The translations under genes and the position numbers were made by a program. This document shows, piece by piece, positions 32,815-43,716 of a stretch of DNA of 64,000 bases (position 1 is the stretch's first letter; the number at the start of each line of letters is the position of its first letter). The notes beneath the pieces were generated by a model, which saw nothing but the letters and a program-made list of their open reading frames with translations, was not told the DNA's origin and did not search any database. The stretch comes from Taxillus chinensis. Its lineage: Eukaryota; Streptophyta; Magnoliopsida; Santalales; Loranthaceae. The stretch lies in the NCBI GenBank assembly GCA_023512835.1, contig CM042087.1:5896550-5960549 (forward strand), in the 5' to 3' direction.

Positions 32815-34637
32815 TGTTGGGATAGTGCTATATAAAGCAATGTGTAATCCTAATAATGTAAAGACTATTTCGATTAATTGAAATATTTTTTGTTTAAATA
32901 TTTATTAGATTGCATTATTCGCTTTCTTGTGTGGCCGAGCATCATAACATCTCATTGCTTATCAAAGTCTATTACTTGGGTATGTGTGAGACACATACAA
33001 TAGATCCACTAATTAGACTAAGTATAAAATTAGTTCACAATCGGTTAATAGAGTTTGGGATGCTCTATTCCGATAAGATTGTGGTGCGGACTATTTCCAT
33101 AGTGGGAGTGATCTAATCTAGGATCATTGTAAAGAGTTTACTGAATAGTAGTGCCAGGTATGTAATCATACATATTGAACAGGACCATGATAGAATAAGT
33201 TCTTCAACTAATATCCGTTGCATTGTATGAAGAACTTTATATTTTATCGCTAGATGACTGATTTATGGATTAATCTTAATCCGGACCGTTTGATTAACTC
33301 ATGTCTATAATTTATGTCTTTTGACTTATTAATGAGTGAGAGGCTTAATGCTTCAAATACCTCGATAACTTGGAGATATAATATTATAGATAGTGGGAGC
33401 GTCAAGTCAGGTGCATGGAATCCACTTGCTTCATTATACGAAGAGTAATGATATTCCCATGTTGTTTAATTCGGGATTCTTGGGTGAATCAAGCGCTTGT
33501 AATTATATTAGATATAATTTATTATAAATCCTAATTCATGATTGGATCATGAATAGGTCGCCCATTAGAGAATTAATGGTAACACATGGATAAAGATATA
33601 ATTAGAGAGGTTGAACGGAATCTATTGATACTGTCCAATTATGAATATCATAGTGGAGGATCATATCACATGGAAATCAGTTATATCGATGGACAAATAA
33701 TTTATTATGGATTCTTGTAATCATATCTGCTTGATCTTAGAGTGCGCTTTTAGTCCCTGATCGTGGCTCGGACTAAAACTAATAAATAATGATTTAATTG
33801 ATTAATGAGATTAATTAATTAAATATTATTTATTGGAGCTTCGATTAAGTGGGTCCATTTGGTCCCTCTTGCTAGCACCGTTTATTCTTGTATGGAGTCC
33901 TTGGATCGTTGTGAGTTAATTCTCTGGTTGTGCTTAAGAGCTAATTAATTAACGTGTGTTAATATATATTTAAGAGTTAAATATATATCACATGGTTATT
34001 TATTTAATTAGATTAAATAAATAATAATAAATATTTTATCCATTTAATGTGATTAAATGAATAAATATATTATTTATTTATTTGATAAATAAATAATATT
34101 ATATATTTATTTAATTAGTTTGTTGCGTAATAATTATATTATTTAAATAGTTTAAATAATATGTATTATTATTATTTAACTAAAGGGGCGTATGCGTAAT
34201 AAGACAGGGGGTAACCCTAAGTCTATAAATAGATGCATAGCCTCCTAGGTTAAAGGTGGGTGCGTGTGCAATCATTGATAGCCAAGAGAGAGAGAGAGAC
34301 AGTGACGGCCAACCCTAGCAGAGGTGGTGTTCCTGTTCTTTGATCCAAGGGTGCCACGACCCGTACTCCTTGAGAAGGTGAATAGCAGAGAAGGCTATTT
34401 GGTGGTTGAATCCAGGAGATGCGAGAACGATCAAAGGCAGATCGTGAGTTCGTTCTTGGAGGGAAAAGAAGAGGATTCTAGCTTTACCGTTCTTCAGGTT
34501 GGTTTCTTCTTTTCTCTCTTTGCAAAATTAAACGAATTGATTCATGTTTAGATCCTGCTTTGTTTGTTTGCTGGAATAAAATTTTTAAAATTCGTTTCAT
34601 TGCGGTTAATCATTAACCCCATTCCAGTATTCCAACA
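32815..34637 (+). mobile_element. Solo LTR sL2
   Basis: It runs TGTTGGGATAG...TTCCAACA, 1,823 bp, flanked by CCAGG at 32810-32814 and 34638-34642. It interrupts Gyp1 exactly between YHPG and KANVV of the RNase H/integrase linker. A TATA box (CTATAAATA, 34223-34231) and a GAGAGAGAGA leader put transcription on the plus strand. Length and AT-rich make-up fit a copia LTR (Angela/Tork-like), but no internal domain confirms this. Confidence 0.9.
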
Positions 34638-34642
34638 CCAGG

Positions 34643-35776
34643 ATGATAATTAATAGTGCAATCATAGTCCTTTAATAATTCCAGTCACCTTCTTTGTCGC
34701 ATATTTAGCTCCTTTTGAGTGAATATATACTTGAGGCTTTTATGGTCGGTGTAGATTTCGTATTTCTCTCCATAGAGATAGTGACGCCATATTTTTAATG
34801 CAAAGACGATTGCCGCCAGCTCCAAGTCATGTGTGGGATAGTTTATCTCATGGATCTTTAATTGGCATGATGCATAGGTGATTACTTTATCATGTTGCAT
34901 TAACACACAACCAAGTCCTTCCTTTGCTGCATCACTATAGATCACAAAGTTTCCACTCTCGCAAGGTAAACCTAGTATAGGTGCACTAATCAATCGTCGT
35001 TTTAGTTCTTGAAAGCTATCTTCGCACTTCTTAGTCCATTCGATTTTAACACCTTTACGAGTTAGCTTTGTCAATGGGCTTGCCAATCTTGTAAAGTTTT
35101 TTACAAACCATCGATAATATCCAGCAAGTCCCAGAAAGCTGCGGACCTCTATTGCTGTTGTAGGTCTTGGGCATTCCTCTACTGCCTTTGTCTTTGCAGG
35201 GTCTATAGAAATGCCATCATGAGTGACCATGTGTCCCAGGACTGCCACTTGCTGTAGCCAAAATTCACATTTGTTAAATTTAGCAAACAACTCCTTCTTC
35301 CTTAAGGTTTGTAATACAATCCTCAAATGTTCTTTGTGCTCCTCCTGGCTTTTAGAGTAGATGAGTATATCATCGATGAAGACGACGACAAACATGTCCA
35401 AGTAATCATGGAATACTCTATTCATTAAATCCATGAATATGGCTGGAGCATTCATTAATCCAAATGGCATTACAGTGAATTCATAATGCCCGTACCTTGT
35501 TTGAAAAGCTGTCTTTGGAATATCATCCTCCTTCACTCTTAGCTGGTGGTAACCAGACCGGAGATTAATTTTTGAGAAGTATCAAGCACCTTGAAGCTGA
35601 TCAAGGAGTTCATTGATCCTCGGTAATGGATATTTGTTCTTGATAGTGACATTATTGAGCTCCCTATAATCAATGCAGAGCCTCATCGAACCATCCTTCT
35701 TCTTCACAAATAGAACCGGCGCTCCCCATTGGGATACGCTAGGCCGAATGAATCCTTTGTCCATCAATTCTTGCAA
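34643..35776 (-). pseudogene. Gyp1 reverse transcriptase and RNase H
   Basis: The RT entry [18 protein letters not shown] and [20 protein letters not shown] (35776-35582) is followed by a short break. The frame 35536-34685 then covers [16 protein letters not shown], the active site [10 protein letters not shown] (about 35365), [18 protein letters not shown] and [15 protein letters not shown]. RNase H appears as [21 protein letters not shown] and [17 protein letters not shown]. The frame fails at 34685; the linker LKDYDCTINYHPG then runs into sL2. The 283-residue frame is one of the longest pol pieces here. Confidence 0.9.
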
Positions 35777-35984
35777 CTACTTCTTCGATTCTCTTAACTC
35801 CATCGATGCCATATGATAAGGACTTTTGGAAGGTTAAAAGTAACTCTTTTTTTATTGCACTCTTTAGTTGCATGATTAGTAGTAAGCCAATGCATTCCTA
35901 ATATGACATCAAAGTCCACTATTGGTAAGGAAATAAGGTCTGGCTAGTAGGATTCTCTTGCAAATAGTTATAGGACACGCCTTA
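35577..35984 (-). repeat. Direct repeat copy 1 flanking Cop3 (Gyp1 RT entry)
   Basis: This segment repeats at 50886-51238. Over about 340 bases they differ at roughly 15 positions by eye. Both share a premature stop (minus strand AAGAAGTAG before TTGCAAGAATTG) and the same join that drops sequence between protease and RT. Copy 1 has an extra ~80 bases (about 35912-35975) that are absent from copy 2. Confidence 0.85.
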
Positions 35985-35989
35985 TATAT

Positions 35990-37392
35990 TGTTGGTCCCT
36001 TGGAGCCTAGAGGGGGGTGAATAGGCTCTTATCAAAACTCTTTTTCTAACTCTCTGGCACAACACTTATCTAGTTAAGAGATAGAAACAATGTGGAAGAT
36101 AACTAGATAATGGAAGTATTTTGTTTTATTATCTGTGTGATAAGTACAACAAAATGAAAGCGATCTAAAGCACAAGCTTCTAGACCTACTTAACAACTCT
36201 TTAGCACTCAGTTTACAAGTACGCACACATTAGCATCTATGATCTCTATGAGCTTTTAGTACATACACACAATTGTGTTCTTTTTACTTATTGCTCTTGC
36301 TATAAATATACAAGTGTTGCTATTTATAGTGACATCCACAAGAGATAACCTTGGAACTTGTTGTTCCGGATATTGTGCACATTTACTTTCTCTCGGAAAT
36401 CTCTCTACCTCAATTGCTGCGGATGTGGTCTTCTAGATCTTGGGTTTGTAACGCTTAAGATTCTTTGTAAGTTCCCAAGTGTAGTTAAAGCTGTGTCCAC
36501 ATATCCTGGATGATCCACGTGTAAGGTGCTTTAGATTTTCAACAAGTTTGTCTTACATCGGTAAGTAGCGAGCCAGTGACTTTGAATACGAAGAAATAAG
36601 TTGAAGTAGCGTCTTCTTGAATCCGGTGTAAGGTTCCTTACTCCGTGCCAAACTAAGCTCGGATCCTTACTCCGTAATAGTGATTGCTTACTCCGTATCA
36701 ATTTGGTACTGGAATCCTTATTCCGTGTAAGTGCTTCCTTACTCCGTATAAAGAGAAGGTCGGAGTGCTTACTCCGCATCAGCGCTTCCTTACTCCGCAT
36801 GAGTTAAAGGAATGGATGGCATACTCCATATTTGCACATCCTTACGCCGCATGAGTGGGTGGTTCAGATTCGTTACTCCGCATCTAATTTCCTTACTCTG
36901 TGCGAATAAAGACTCAAGTCCTTATTCCGTAGAAGTGCTTCCTTACTCCGCATCTATGAAAGACTTGGATTCCTTACTCCGTGTCTTCTTTACTTTAGTC
37001 TGGTTGAGTGGAAGACTTATCTTTTCAACTCCGTGTTGACTCTCTTACTCCGTGCGACTTTGTAGACTAAGATTCTTACTCCGCATCTTTTAGACTTAGT
37101 CCGTTGAAGTATTAAGTGCGGATTTCTTAGTCCGTAGCTTTTAGGTTCTTCGTCCGCACGAATGATCCTTATTTCGTATGAGGTAAAGACTTGGTTATAT
37201 ACCAAGTGTTTGATGACACTCATTCTCACCTAGATCAGGATTATGTATCCCGTCCTTAGCTTTGCTCACATGAGTGTAGATCCGGATGAAGGTCATATCT
37301 TCCAAATGACTTAAGATAAAACAACAAAGGTCTCAAATCAAATTACATAGGGCTTTATCAAGCAATTTCTAAAATCTAGGCTTGATCCAACA
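35990..37392 (-). repeat. 3' LTR of Cop3
   Basis: On the minus strand it runs TGTTGGATCAAGCC...GGGACCAACA, 1.4 kb, both ends canonical. The CGGAGTAAGG array (here CCTTACTCCG) covers about 36600-37140. The left flank is TATAT. Confidence 0.92.
36600..37140 (-). repeat. CGGAGTAAGG word array in Cop3 3' U3
   Basis: About 20 copies of CCTTACTCCG or close variants (CTTATTCCGT, CTTAGTCCG) are spaced 20-40 bases apart. The partner array in the 5' LTR covers about 50100-50645. Confidence 0.85.
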
Positions 37393-37405
37393 ATCTCCCC
37401 CAATT
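37393..37405 (-). other. Polypurine tract of Cop3
   Basis: Minus-strand AATTGGGGGAGAT abuts the LTR start, identical in its core to the Cop1 tract. Confidence 0.8.
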
Positions 37406-37534
37406 ATGGATATGCACAAACCCTTTGTAATCTGATCCGGGTAAGCAACGCAGAAATAACAAACAGAAAAGGAATTACACCCATTTTCATTGATCAGCAG
37501 TAGAGTATAATTCAACCTTTATACAAAATTTTCA

Positions 37535-39832
37535 TTAAGGTACATAAGGCTTACTATACTTTAAGATCATCGTTGCAACCTTCTCTCTAAGCTCTATTGT
37601 TTGCTCCATTGTGTAGGCTTGGATGCTGTTCCAGTTTTTATCAACCTTGACAATGGATTTGATGAAGAAACAGACAAAGGCTCCGTAGCTATCTCCATTA
37701 GGCTGTTGTGGCACTAGCTTCTTGCCCCGGACTGTGGCCTTCAGCTTTTTAGTTGGACCCAACGGAGTTAGGCCTCTTTCTTCATAAAGCCCCGATTGCT
37801 TTACGACTTCCGTCAGATGAATACGCAGTGGCTCAAATTGATTCCTTCTAATATTTTGCTCCACAACTTGACGGGAATCAATTAGGATCAGCTGCTTGGA
37901 TGGAATCATAAAGGCAACCAGCATGAAGTGCGGTGTCATGACCCGATATGGAATGAGAACTGATTGAAGAGTCTTCCAGGGAGTGCTATCCTCAGCGCTT
38001 CGGTTGATGAAGGTCCGGATATCGGCTAAGTCTGGAAAATACCCTTCGTTCCAACAAGGCAAGATATCGAACATGTGCCTGTCCTTGTATAGGGACAAAA
38101 ACAGCCTCATCTCCATCTTAACTGCTCGAGAGAAGTTGTCTATGTCTTCTATAGTGAGCAGACCCGTCTCAGAACGAATAGTCCTTATGTCTTGGGGAGA
38201 GGAGGGGTACAACTCGGATAGACATCTTCTCTCGGCATTTGATACGACATACTTGGCCATAGCATTAAAAACACTTCCATCCTCATCAAGGGGATCAAGA
38301 TCCGCGTATGATGGGAGGAAGGTGTCACCGCTGTAGATGGAGTGGACGAAGGAGGAGCGCACTAGAGGAGCAGGGCCGAGAGAAGCGGCCGCGTTTGGGG
38401 ATGGTAACTCCCAAGCCAGGGGAAGATGCAGATCGCTTTTTGTCAGCACGAGAGGAGGAAGGTGCAGAAGGATCAGATGACATTTTCTCCCCCGGTTGGG
38501 TAGATCGGCGAGGGACGGGAGGAGGATGAGCCATCGTGTGAGCCAAGTCCGCAAAAGAGGTGGACAAGGAATGGACGGATGAGGCGACAAGGTCCATCTT
38601 TTGCTCGATGGAGGTGGAAGAGTCGGTTAAGGCGGAGAGGAGTTGGGCACCGAGGGCATCAACCTTAGCGGCGATGGCGGAAATTTGGGCGGTTTGGGCT
38701 TGGGTGTGACGGTCCAACTGAGCAGACAGAACAGCATCGGAGTGAACCATGCCAAATGAGGCACATCCAAGCGCCAACTTCGGAGCTTTGGAGGACTCCC
38801 CGGCTGGAATAGTTGCAGGGGTGCGCTGGGCAGAGGAGTCTGCAGGAGTGGAGGGGACGTCGGCAACAGCAGCAGAGGGGCCATCCGGAGCAGCAAAAGC
38901 TTCTGGAGCAGCAGAGCCACTATGACTAGAGTGGTCAACAACAGGGATGACATCTGTAGGAGAGGTGGACCGAGCCTCAGTAGGGGAGGGAACCCGTGCA
39001 TCATGGGCCTTTCTGGAGGAGACAGCGAAGGGAATGTCCGAAATGTGAGTAGGCGTAAGAAAGCCATGGTCCAGATTCCAGACGATCATATCCTCTGGGG
39101 TGTAGGTGTGTTTGGCATAGAACACCTTGAGGTTGTCATTGGGGATGGAGGGTGTGCAGGCGAGGCTAAAACAGAACCATAGGTCCATTAGGGTGTCGGC
39201 GGAGAGATGGTCAAGGTAGTCTTGGGGTTGAGGTAGAGGAGGCAGAGGAACTTCCAGAAGAGATTCCGGGACATTAGTAACGGCAGTATCAACTGCGTCA
39301 ACAACAGTGGAAGTGGAGGGAGTGGGGACATCCACAACAGATGGTGCTGGGGAAACAGCTTTAGGTAAATGGGGCTAAGAAGGTCCCGCAACCTCAGAAG
39401 GGTCGGCACGGATGCTGTGCTGCGAGGCTCGAGAGATGGAAGGTGCAGCAACGGACCGAATCCGGGAGGACCTGTGAGCCGAGCTAACTTCGGGGGCATG
39501 GCTGTCGGAGGGGTCACCAACCGAGCTGCCTTGTTGTTCCGAGGCAGGAAGAAGGCGGAGAGCAGTAGAGGGACAGCGAGCTGTCATGTTCCCATTAGGC
39601 ATAAGGTGGCGAAGATAATAAGCTTAAGGAAAAGGAACAACATCATATCGGGCAAAGTGGTCAGGATGAAGATGCCGGAAGACAGTGCTGAGTATCCGCC
39701 CAAAAGAACGATTCTTTGGACCGTTCTTCAGCAATTAGAACAAGAAAATCCCCAATCCATCGGGAGACGCTCAAAGACGCCGTACATAGCCAATAGAAGG
39801 TCGTACGTGACGGAATCCAGAGCAGTGGTACG
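37535..39832 (-). pseudogene. Cop3 envelope-position ORF, main part with Ulp1-like domain
   Basis: Reading leftward, the part from 39832 to 39340 is stop-ridden. An Ala/Ser/Pro-rich linker and helical segment follow in an open frame 39335-38325, then a frameshift near 38345. A 351-codon frame to 37535 holds the C-terminal domain: SVLIPYRVMTPHFMLVAF (His at 37929-37931), KQLILIDSRQ (Asp at 37877-37879), QQPNGDSYGAFVCFFIK and LREKVATMILKYS. This is the H...D...Q...DCG order of Ulp1/C48 SUMO proteases, but the catalytic Cys is Tyr (codon 37685-37687) and the preceding Asp is Ser. The role is unknown; the fold is inferred. sL3 splits the ORF at 39832. Confidence 0.72.
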
Positions 39833-40371
39833 TGTAATGACCCGTATTTTTGGGATGTGAGGAGTTAGTCACAGTTTTGCCGTTTTGGGTGGAAATTGAT
39901 GGGTTTTAGGGAGTTTTCTTTCCACACACTTTGGCTTAATCATCTTGTATGTTGATAAGCAAGCAAGAGGCAAAGTTTGAGCCTAATTGGGAGTGCACGT
40001 GAGAATGATTTTCACGTGCAAGGAGATTTTTGCATGGGAGCCTTCCTGATGTTGTTCCAAGGCTTGTGGTGAAATTCTAGAGCATTTGGAGGTGCCCGTG
40101 AGAATGCACGTGAGAATGCTTTCTCACGTGCAGCCTCCATTACCTTTGTTTTGTTGTTCGATCCTCTTTTGCTAAAGGACCATGGTGAAATTATGAGTAC
40201 TTTGTTCTGTGTGGTTGCAAAAAGGTTATAGTCTGTCATCAAAACTACGTCGTTTTGATGCTGGGAGTCATTTAATCAAAACTACGTCGTTTTGGGGTTT
40301 GAGTTGTCTATATAAGGAGGTGAAGACTCCTTGTTTTAGGTTTAAGGTTCTCTTCAGTTGCTGCAGCCATC

Positions 40372-40428
<57 letters not shown>

Positions 40429-41605
40429 AGGAAGGGGAGTTGCTGGTTGCTGCCGGAGCATTTTGCGTGGGGAGGACGGCGTCTAGCGCGGGAGCAAGGA
40501 GAATTCGCTTTAAGGTAAGGGTTCTGTTCTTCCTAAATCCTCCTCTGTTCTAGGGTTCTAGGGTAGATTATGGATTCTACCTGTTTATATATATATGTAA
40601 TCCATATAGGTGTGATCTCCTATATGGATGTTGGCCTTCAATGGCGGTTTTTGATGTTTTCTTGGTGTTGGATGGTGAGTGCATATAATGTGTTTGATAA
40701 AATGCCTGTGTGAATATGTCTGTGTGAATATGCCTAGTATGTGTTTGATAATATGCCTGTGTGGCTGGGTTTGTGGATTTGTGAATGTATGCATGCTAAG
40801 CGTTTGGTAAAATACCTGTGAGACTCTGCATGTGAGGTGTTTGATTTTATGCATGATTGGCTATGCGAACTAAGTGTTTGGTATTATGCTTGTGAAATTG
40901 TGTATGCTACGTGTTTGGTTTAATGCCTGTGTGACCTTGTATGTTGTGTTTGTGGAACCCAGTGGCTGTAGAAGCCCGGGACTGGAACTGTTAGCCCGTG
41001 TGGCTAAGCCTATATGGCTGTGGATATGTTAGCCCGTGTGGCTAAGCCTGAGTGGCCGTGGATATGTTAGCCCGTGTGGCTAAGCCTGAGTGGCTGTGGA
41101 TATGTTAGCCTATATGGCTAAGCCTGTATGGCTGTGGATATGTGTATGCCGTGTGATTGTGGAATACAACCTGTTTATATCTTATTGTCACTACACTGCA
41201 CCTGTACACACCCTCATGTAGACGCTAGGAGCATGGGATGGGTTGGGGAGACATGATCCCTACTGAGCTGTGGTTGCTCACCCCTCCCTCTATGTTGTGT
41301 TTTCTTTCAGGAACACACAGGCGTTAGGTGGGACCCCAAGGTGGAAGACTTACCTTACCGTCTTCCATTTTATGTTATTTGGTGGGAACTGATGTAACCC
41401 CTGTGGGGATGGATTGAAAAGAGGATTTTATTGTAATAAACTGGTTTGGATTGTGGATTGCTTTGATGAACATTACTTTCTTGAATGTGTTGTGGATGCT
41501 TAAAATGTTATATTCGGGGTATGTATCCTAACCCCTTTGCCCTCCGTGTGGGTAAAAGGGGAGTCACGTACCTGTTTCCTCGGGTTGAAAATTCGGGGCG
41601 TGACA
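39833..41605 (+). mobile_element. Solo LTR sL3 (Gyp2 family)
   Basis: It runs TGTAATGACCCGT...GGGGCGTGACA, 1,773 bp, flanked by GTACG at 39828-39832 and 41606-41610. It has the family promoter layout: two ACGT-core palindromes (40237-40260, 40274-40297), TATA box CTATATAAGG (40309-40318), then a (GA)n tract. It interrupts the Cop3 envelope-position ORF. Confidence 0.93.
40375..40426. repeat. (GA)n microsatellite in sL3
   Basis: About 26 GA units lie some 60 bases downstream of the TATA box, in the same place as in the Gyp2 LTR. Confidence 0.95.
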
Positions 41606-41610
41606 GTACG

Positions 41611-42028
41611 AGCCGGGAGGCAGTGGCTCAATATGGTTGCCATACACTAGTAGTGACCTTGAAAAGACTTCATTTTGTACTCCTTCCCCTTATAGGAGCA
41701 ACCCATGGAAACAGCCATTGTCTCAAAGATCCGGGCGCTGAGGATCACCAAGAGGGAGGTTGAGAGCGGCACGGAGGACGTCAGGGGTGATCAAGATGGA
41801 TTCACCGCGGACGTAGGAGATAATGGAGTCAGTGGTGCAGTGGATCCGTTGGTAGAACTCATGGATGTCTTCAATAAGAAGGTCGACAGGGTTGAAGATC
41901 AGGTTCAAAATGTGAGAGGCTTCCAGGAGTGGGCGGAGTTCCAGAAACCAAGCCGGAGGATCGGAGATAGCACGCCAATCAACTAGATGGCCAGGGTTAA
42001 CGCCGGAAAGAGAAGTTTTGGGTGCCAT
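41611..42028 (-). pseudogene. Cop3 envelope-position ORF, N-terminal part
   Basis: The ATG at 42028 opens MAPKTSLSGVNPGHLVDW. The segment LIEDIHEFYQRIHCTTDS, IISYVRGESILITPDVLRAA and LNLPLGDPQ resembles the N-terminal domain of the Pfam family called putative plant transposon protein (Transposase_32), found in many plant element ORFs. The frame stops at 41723, but homology-like sequence (ARIFETMAVSMGCSYKG) continues in another frame up to sL3. The domain relation is inferred from memory of the family pattern. Confidence 0.6.
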
Positions 42029-43716
42029 TTGAGGGAAAGATTGAGAGGAGAAGGAGGTGAGGTCTTGGGGATTGAAGGAGCGACGAGGGTTTTAGGGATT
42101 TGGAAGATGTAAAACTCGCGCTGCGCAGGAATATCCAGGATATATAAGACCGAGTCCGTGAATGTCAGCGGGTCTAGGGATTAAGCGCGTGGAACAGTGA
42201 ACCGCTTGACATGCTGATGTCATGTGTCTTGAGAGCGGCGCGCCTCCGGATAGAGAGATGACGTGGAGACGGCATGACCAGGGAATGATAACAGTTGTTT
42301 GCCTTCTTTGGGAAGTGTGTGCATCCCGAGACATGCATTTAATGGACCATCATTATTTCTCCTCAAAAGCACGCGATATATAATAAGACATGATTTATCG
42401 CAATTTGAGAGTTCCAAGAGTCCGGAGGAATGAACCGACAATCATCAGGAGTAAACGATATCCAAGATAAGATCATCCGGATGAAAAGCAAACCTTGTCC
42501 GGAGAAACAGAGTGCGGTAAAAGAGAAGTAGATTCCTTTGTTTGTTGCGAAGTCGAAGAGAAGAGAAGTACCACAACACTTCAAATCCGAGACTATAGAC
42601 AAGATATATCGATAAAGGTGCAAAGAGAATCTGAACTTGTAGCTTCACGAAACTAAACTAAAATAACAGGAAGCTGTACAGGAAGGAATTAGCACGGATA
42701 TGAACAAATAGTCAATTGAAAAGCAACGGAATCCGAACTAATGAGGAACAGAACTTAATGCATTGAAAATAAATGTAATAGACACATACAGACAAAAGAA
42801 TGACCAGTGTTACTGAATCAAGGCATATGTCAGATAATAAACACACAAGTTCATATTGGTCAACATAGTGAAACCTTCCTGCTGAACAACGTAGCTAAGA
42901 TAATTAAAAATCATATGATTTGTCCAACTTAGGATTCATGAGTGAAACGGATAAATGAACACATGTCAAAAGCAAGCAAATGATTAACCGATTAAAATGC
43001 ATGGTTGAAGGAAGAAAAACATCCTTGCATGCCACAATTTTGATTCAACAATACATGTCCAATTAGATCCGAAAGTGAAAGTTTAGAGAAAAGAGCATCC
43101 GATACATATGAGGGGATTATTACAAAGGTTGCTCCCCCCTTAGATCATGCGATCCTCTCGGTGATAGACTCCCCCTCGGATAGACCACGGGAAAAGGTCA
43201 CGAGACAAATACGGGGGTATTACTTGGATAATAGATAAAGCATTTTCTCTCCTGTAGATCATGCAATCCTCTCATTGGCATTACCTGTTAAAGAATTTAG
43301 ATCTCAAAACAACACTGTCTATCCATTAGGAAACTACACTTCAGGAGCTAATCAGACTGCGACTATGAGTACCATCACCAAGCATTCCGTGCTAACCCAT
43401 TTCATTTCTTCAACCATACAAGTTAATAGAGCAATCAATATGAAACAGCATTCGTCATGTGGTGATGAGTGGAGGTTAAAATCATGAAATCCTAAAGAGG
43501 TTATTCATATACGTTTTAATTATGTTGGCTTAAGCGGCTTCAGTCGGGACACGCAAGCATCCTCCCAATTTGAAATATGAGATTAAAATCAGAATCATGA
43601 TGCAAGTTAATCAAGAAAATGATCAGCATTAAGTTCAGTATATGTCAATTACTGTCTAAAAGAAATACAATGCATGTTCTGGGAAACAAAAACTGTTGGA
43701 TAAAATATATCAGAAG
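42029..43716 (-). other. Cop3 spacer between pol and envelope-position ORF
   Basis: There is no long frame. Two purine runs on the minus strand, AAGGGGGGAGC (43131-43142) and CCGAGGGGGAGTC (43167-43179), look like extra polypurine tracts. Sireviruses are known for multiple such tracts after pol. Confidence 0.55.

Noticed and set aside
34324..34551. A 75-codon plus-strand frame starting MVFLFFDPRVPRP
   Set aside because: It lies in the R/U5 part of solo LTR sL2, downstream of its TATA box, and has no recognisable domain.
38922..39860. Plus-strand frames of 86 and 163 codons
   Set aside because: They are antisense shadows of the Cop3 envelope-position ORF and have no independent similarity.
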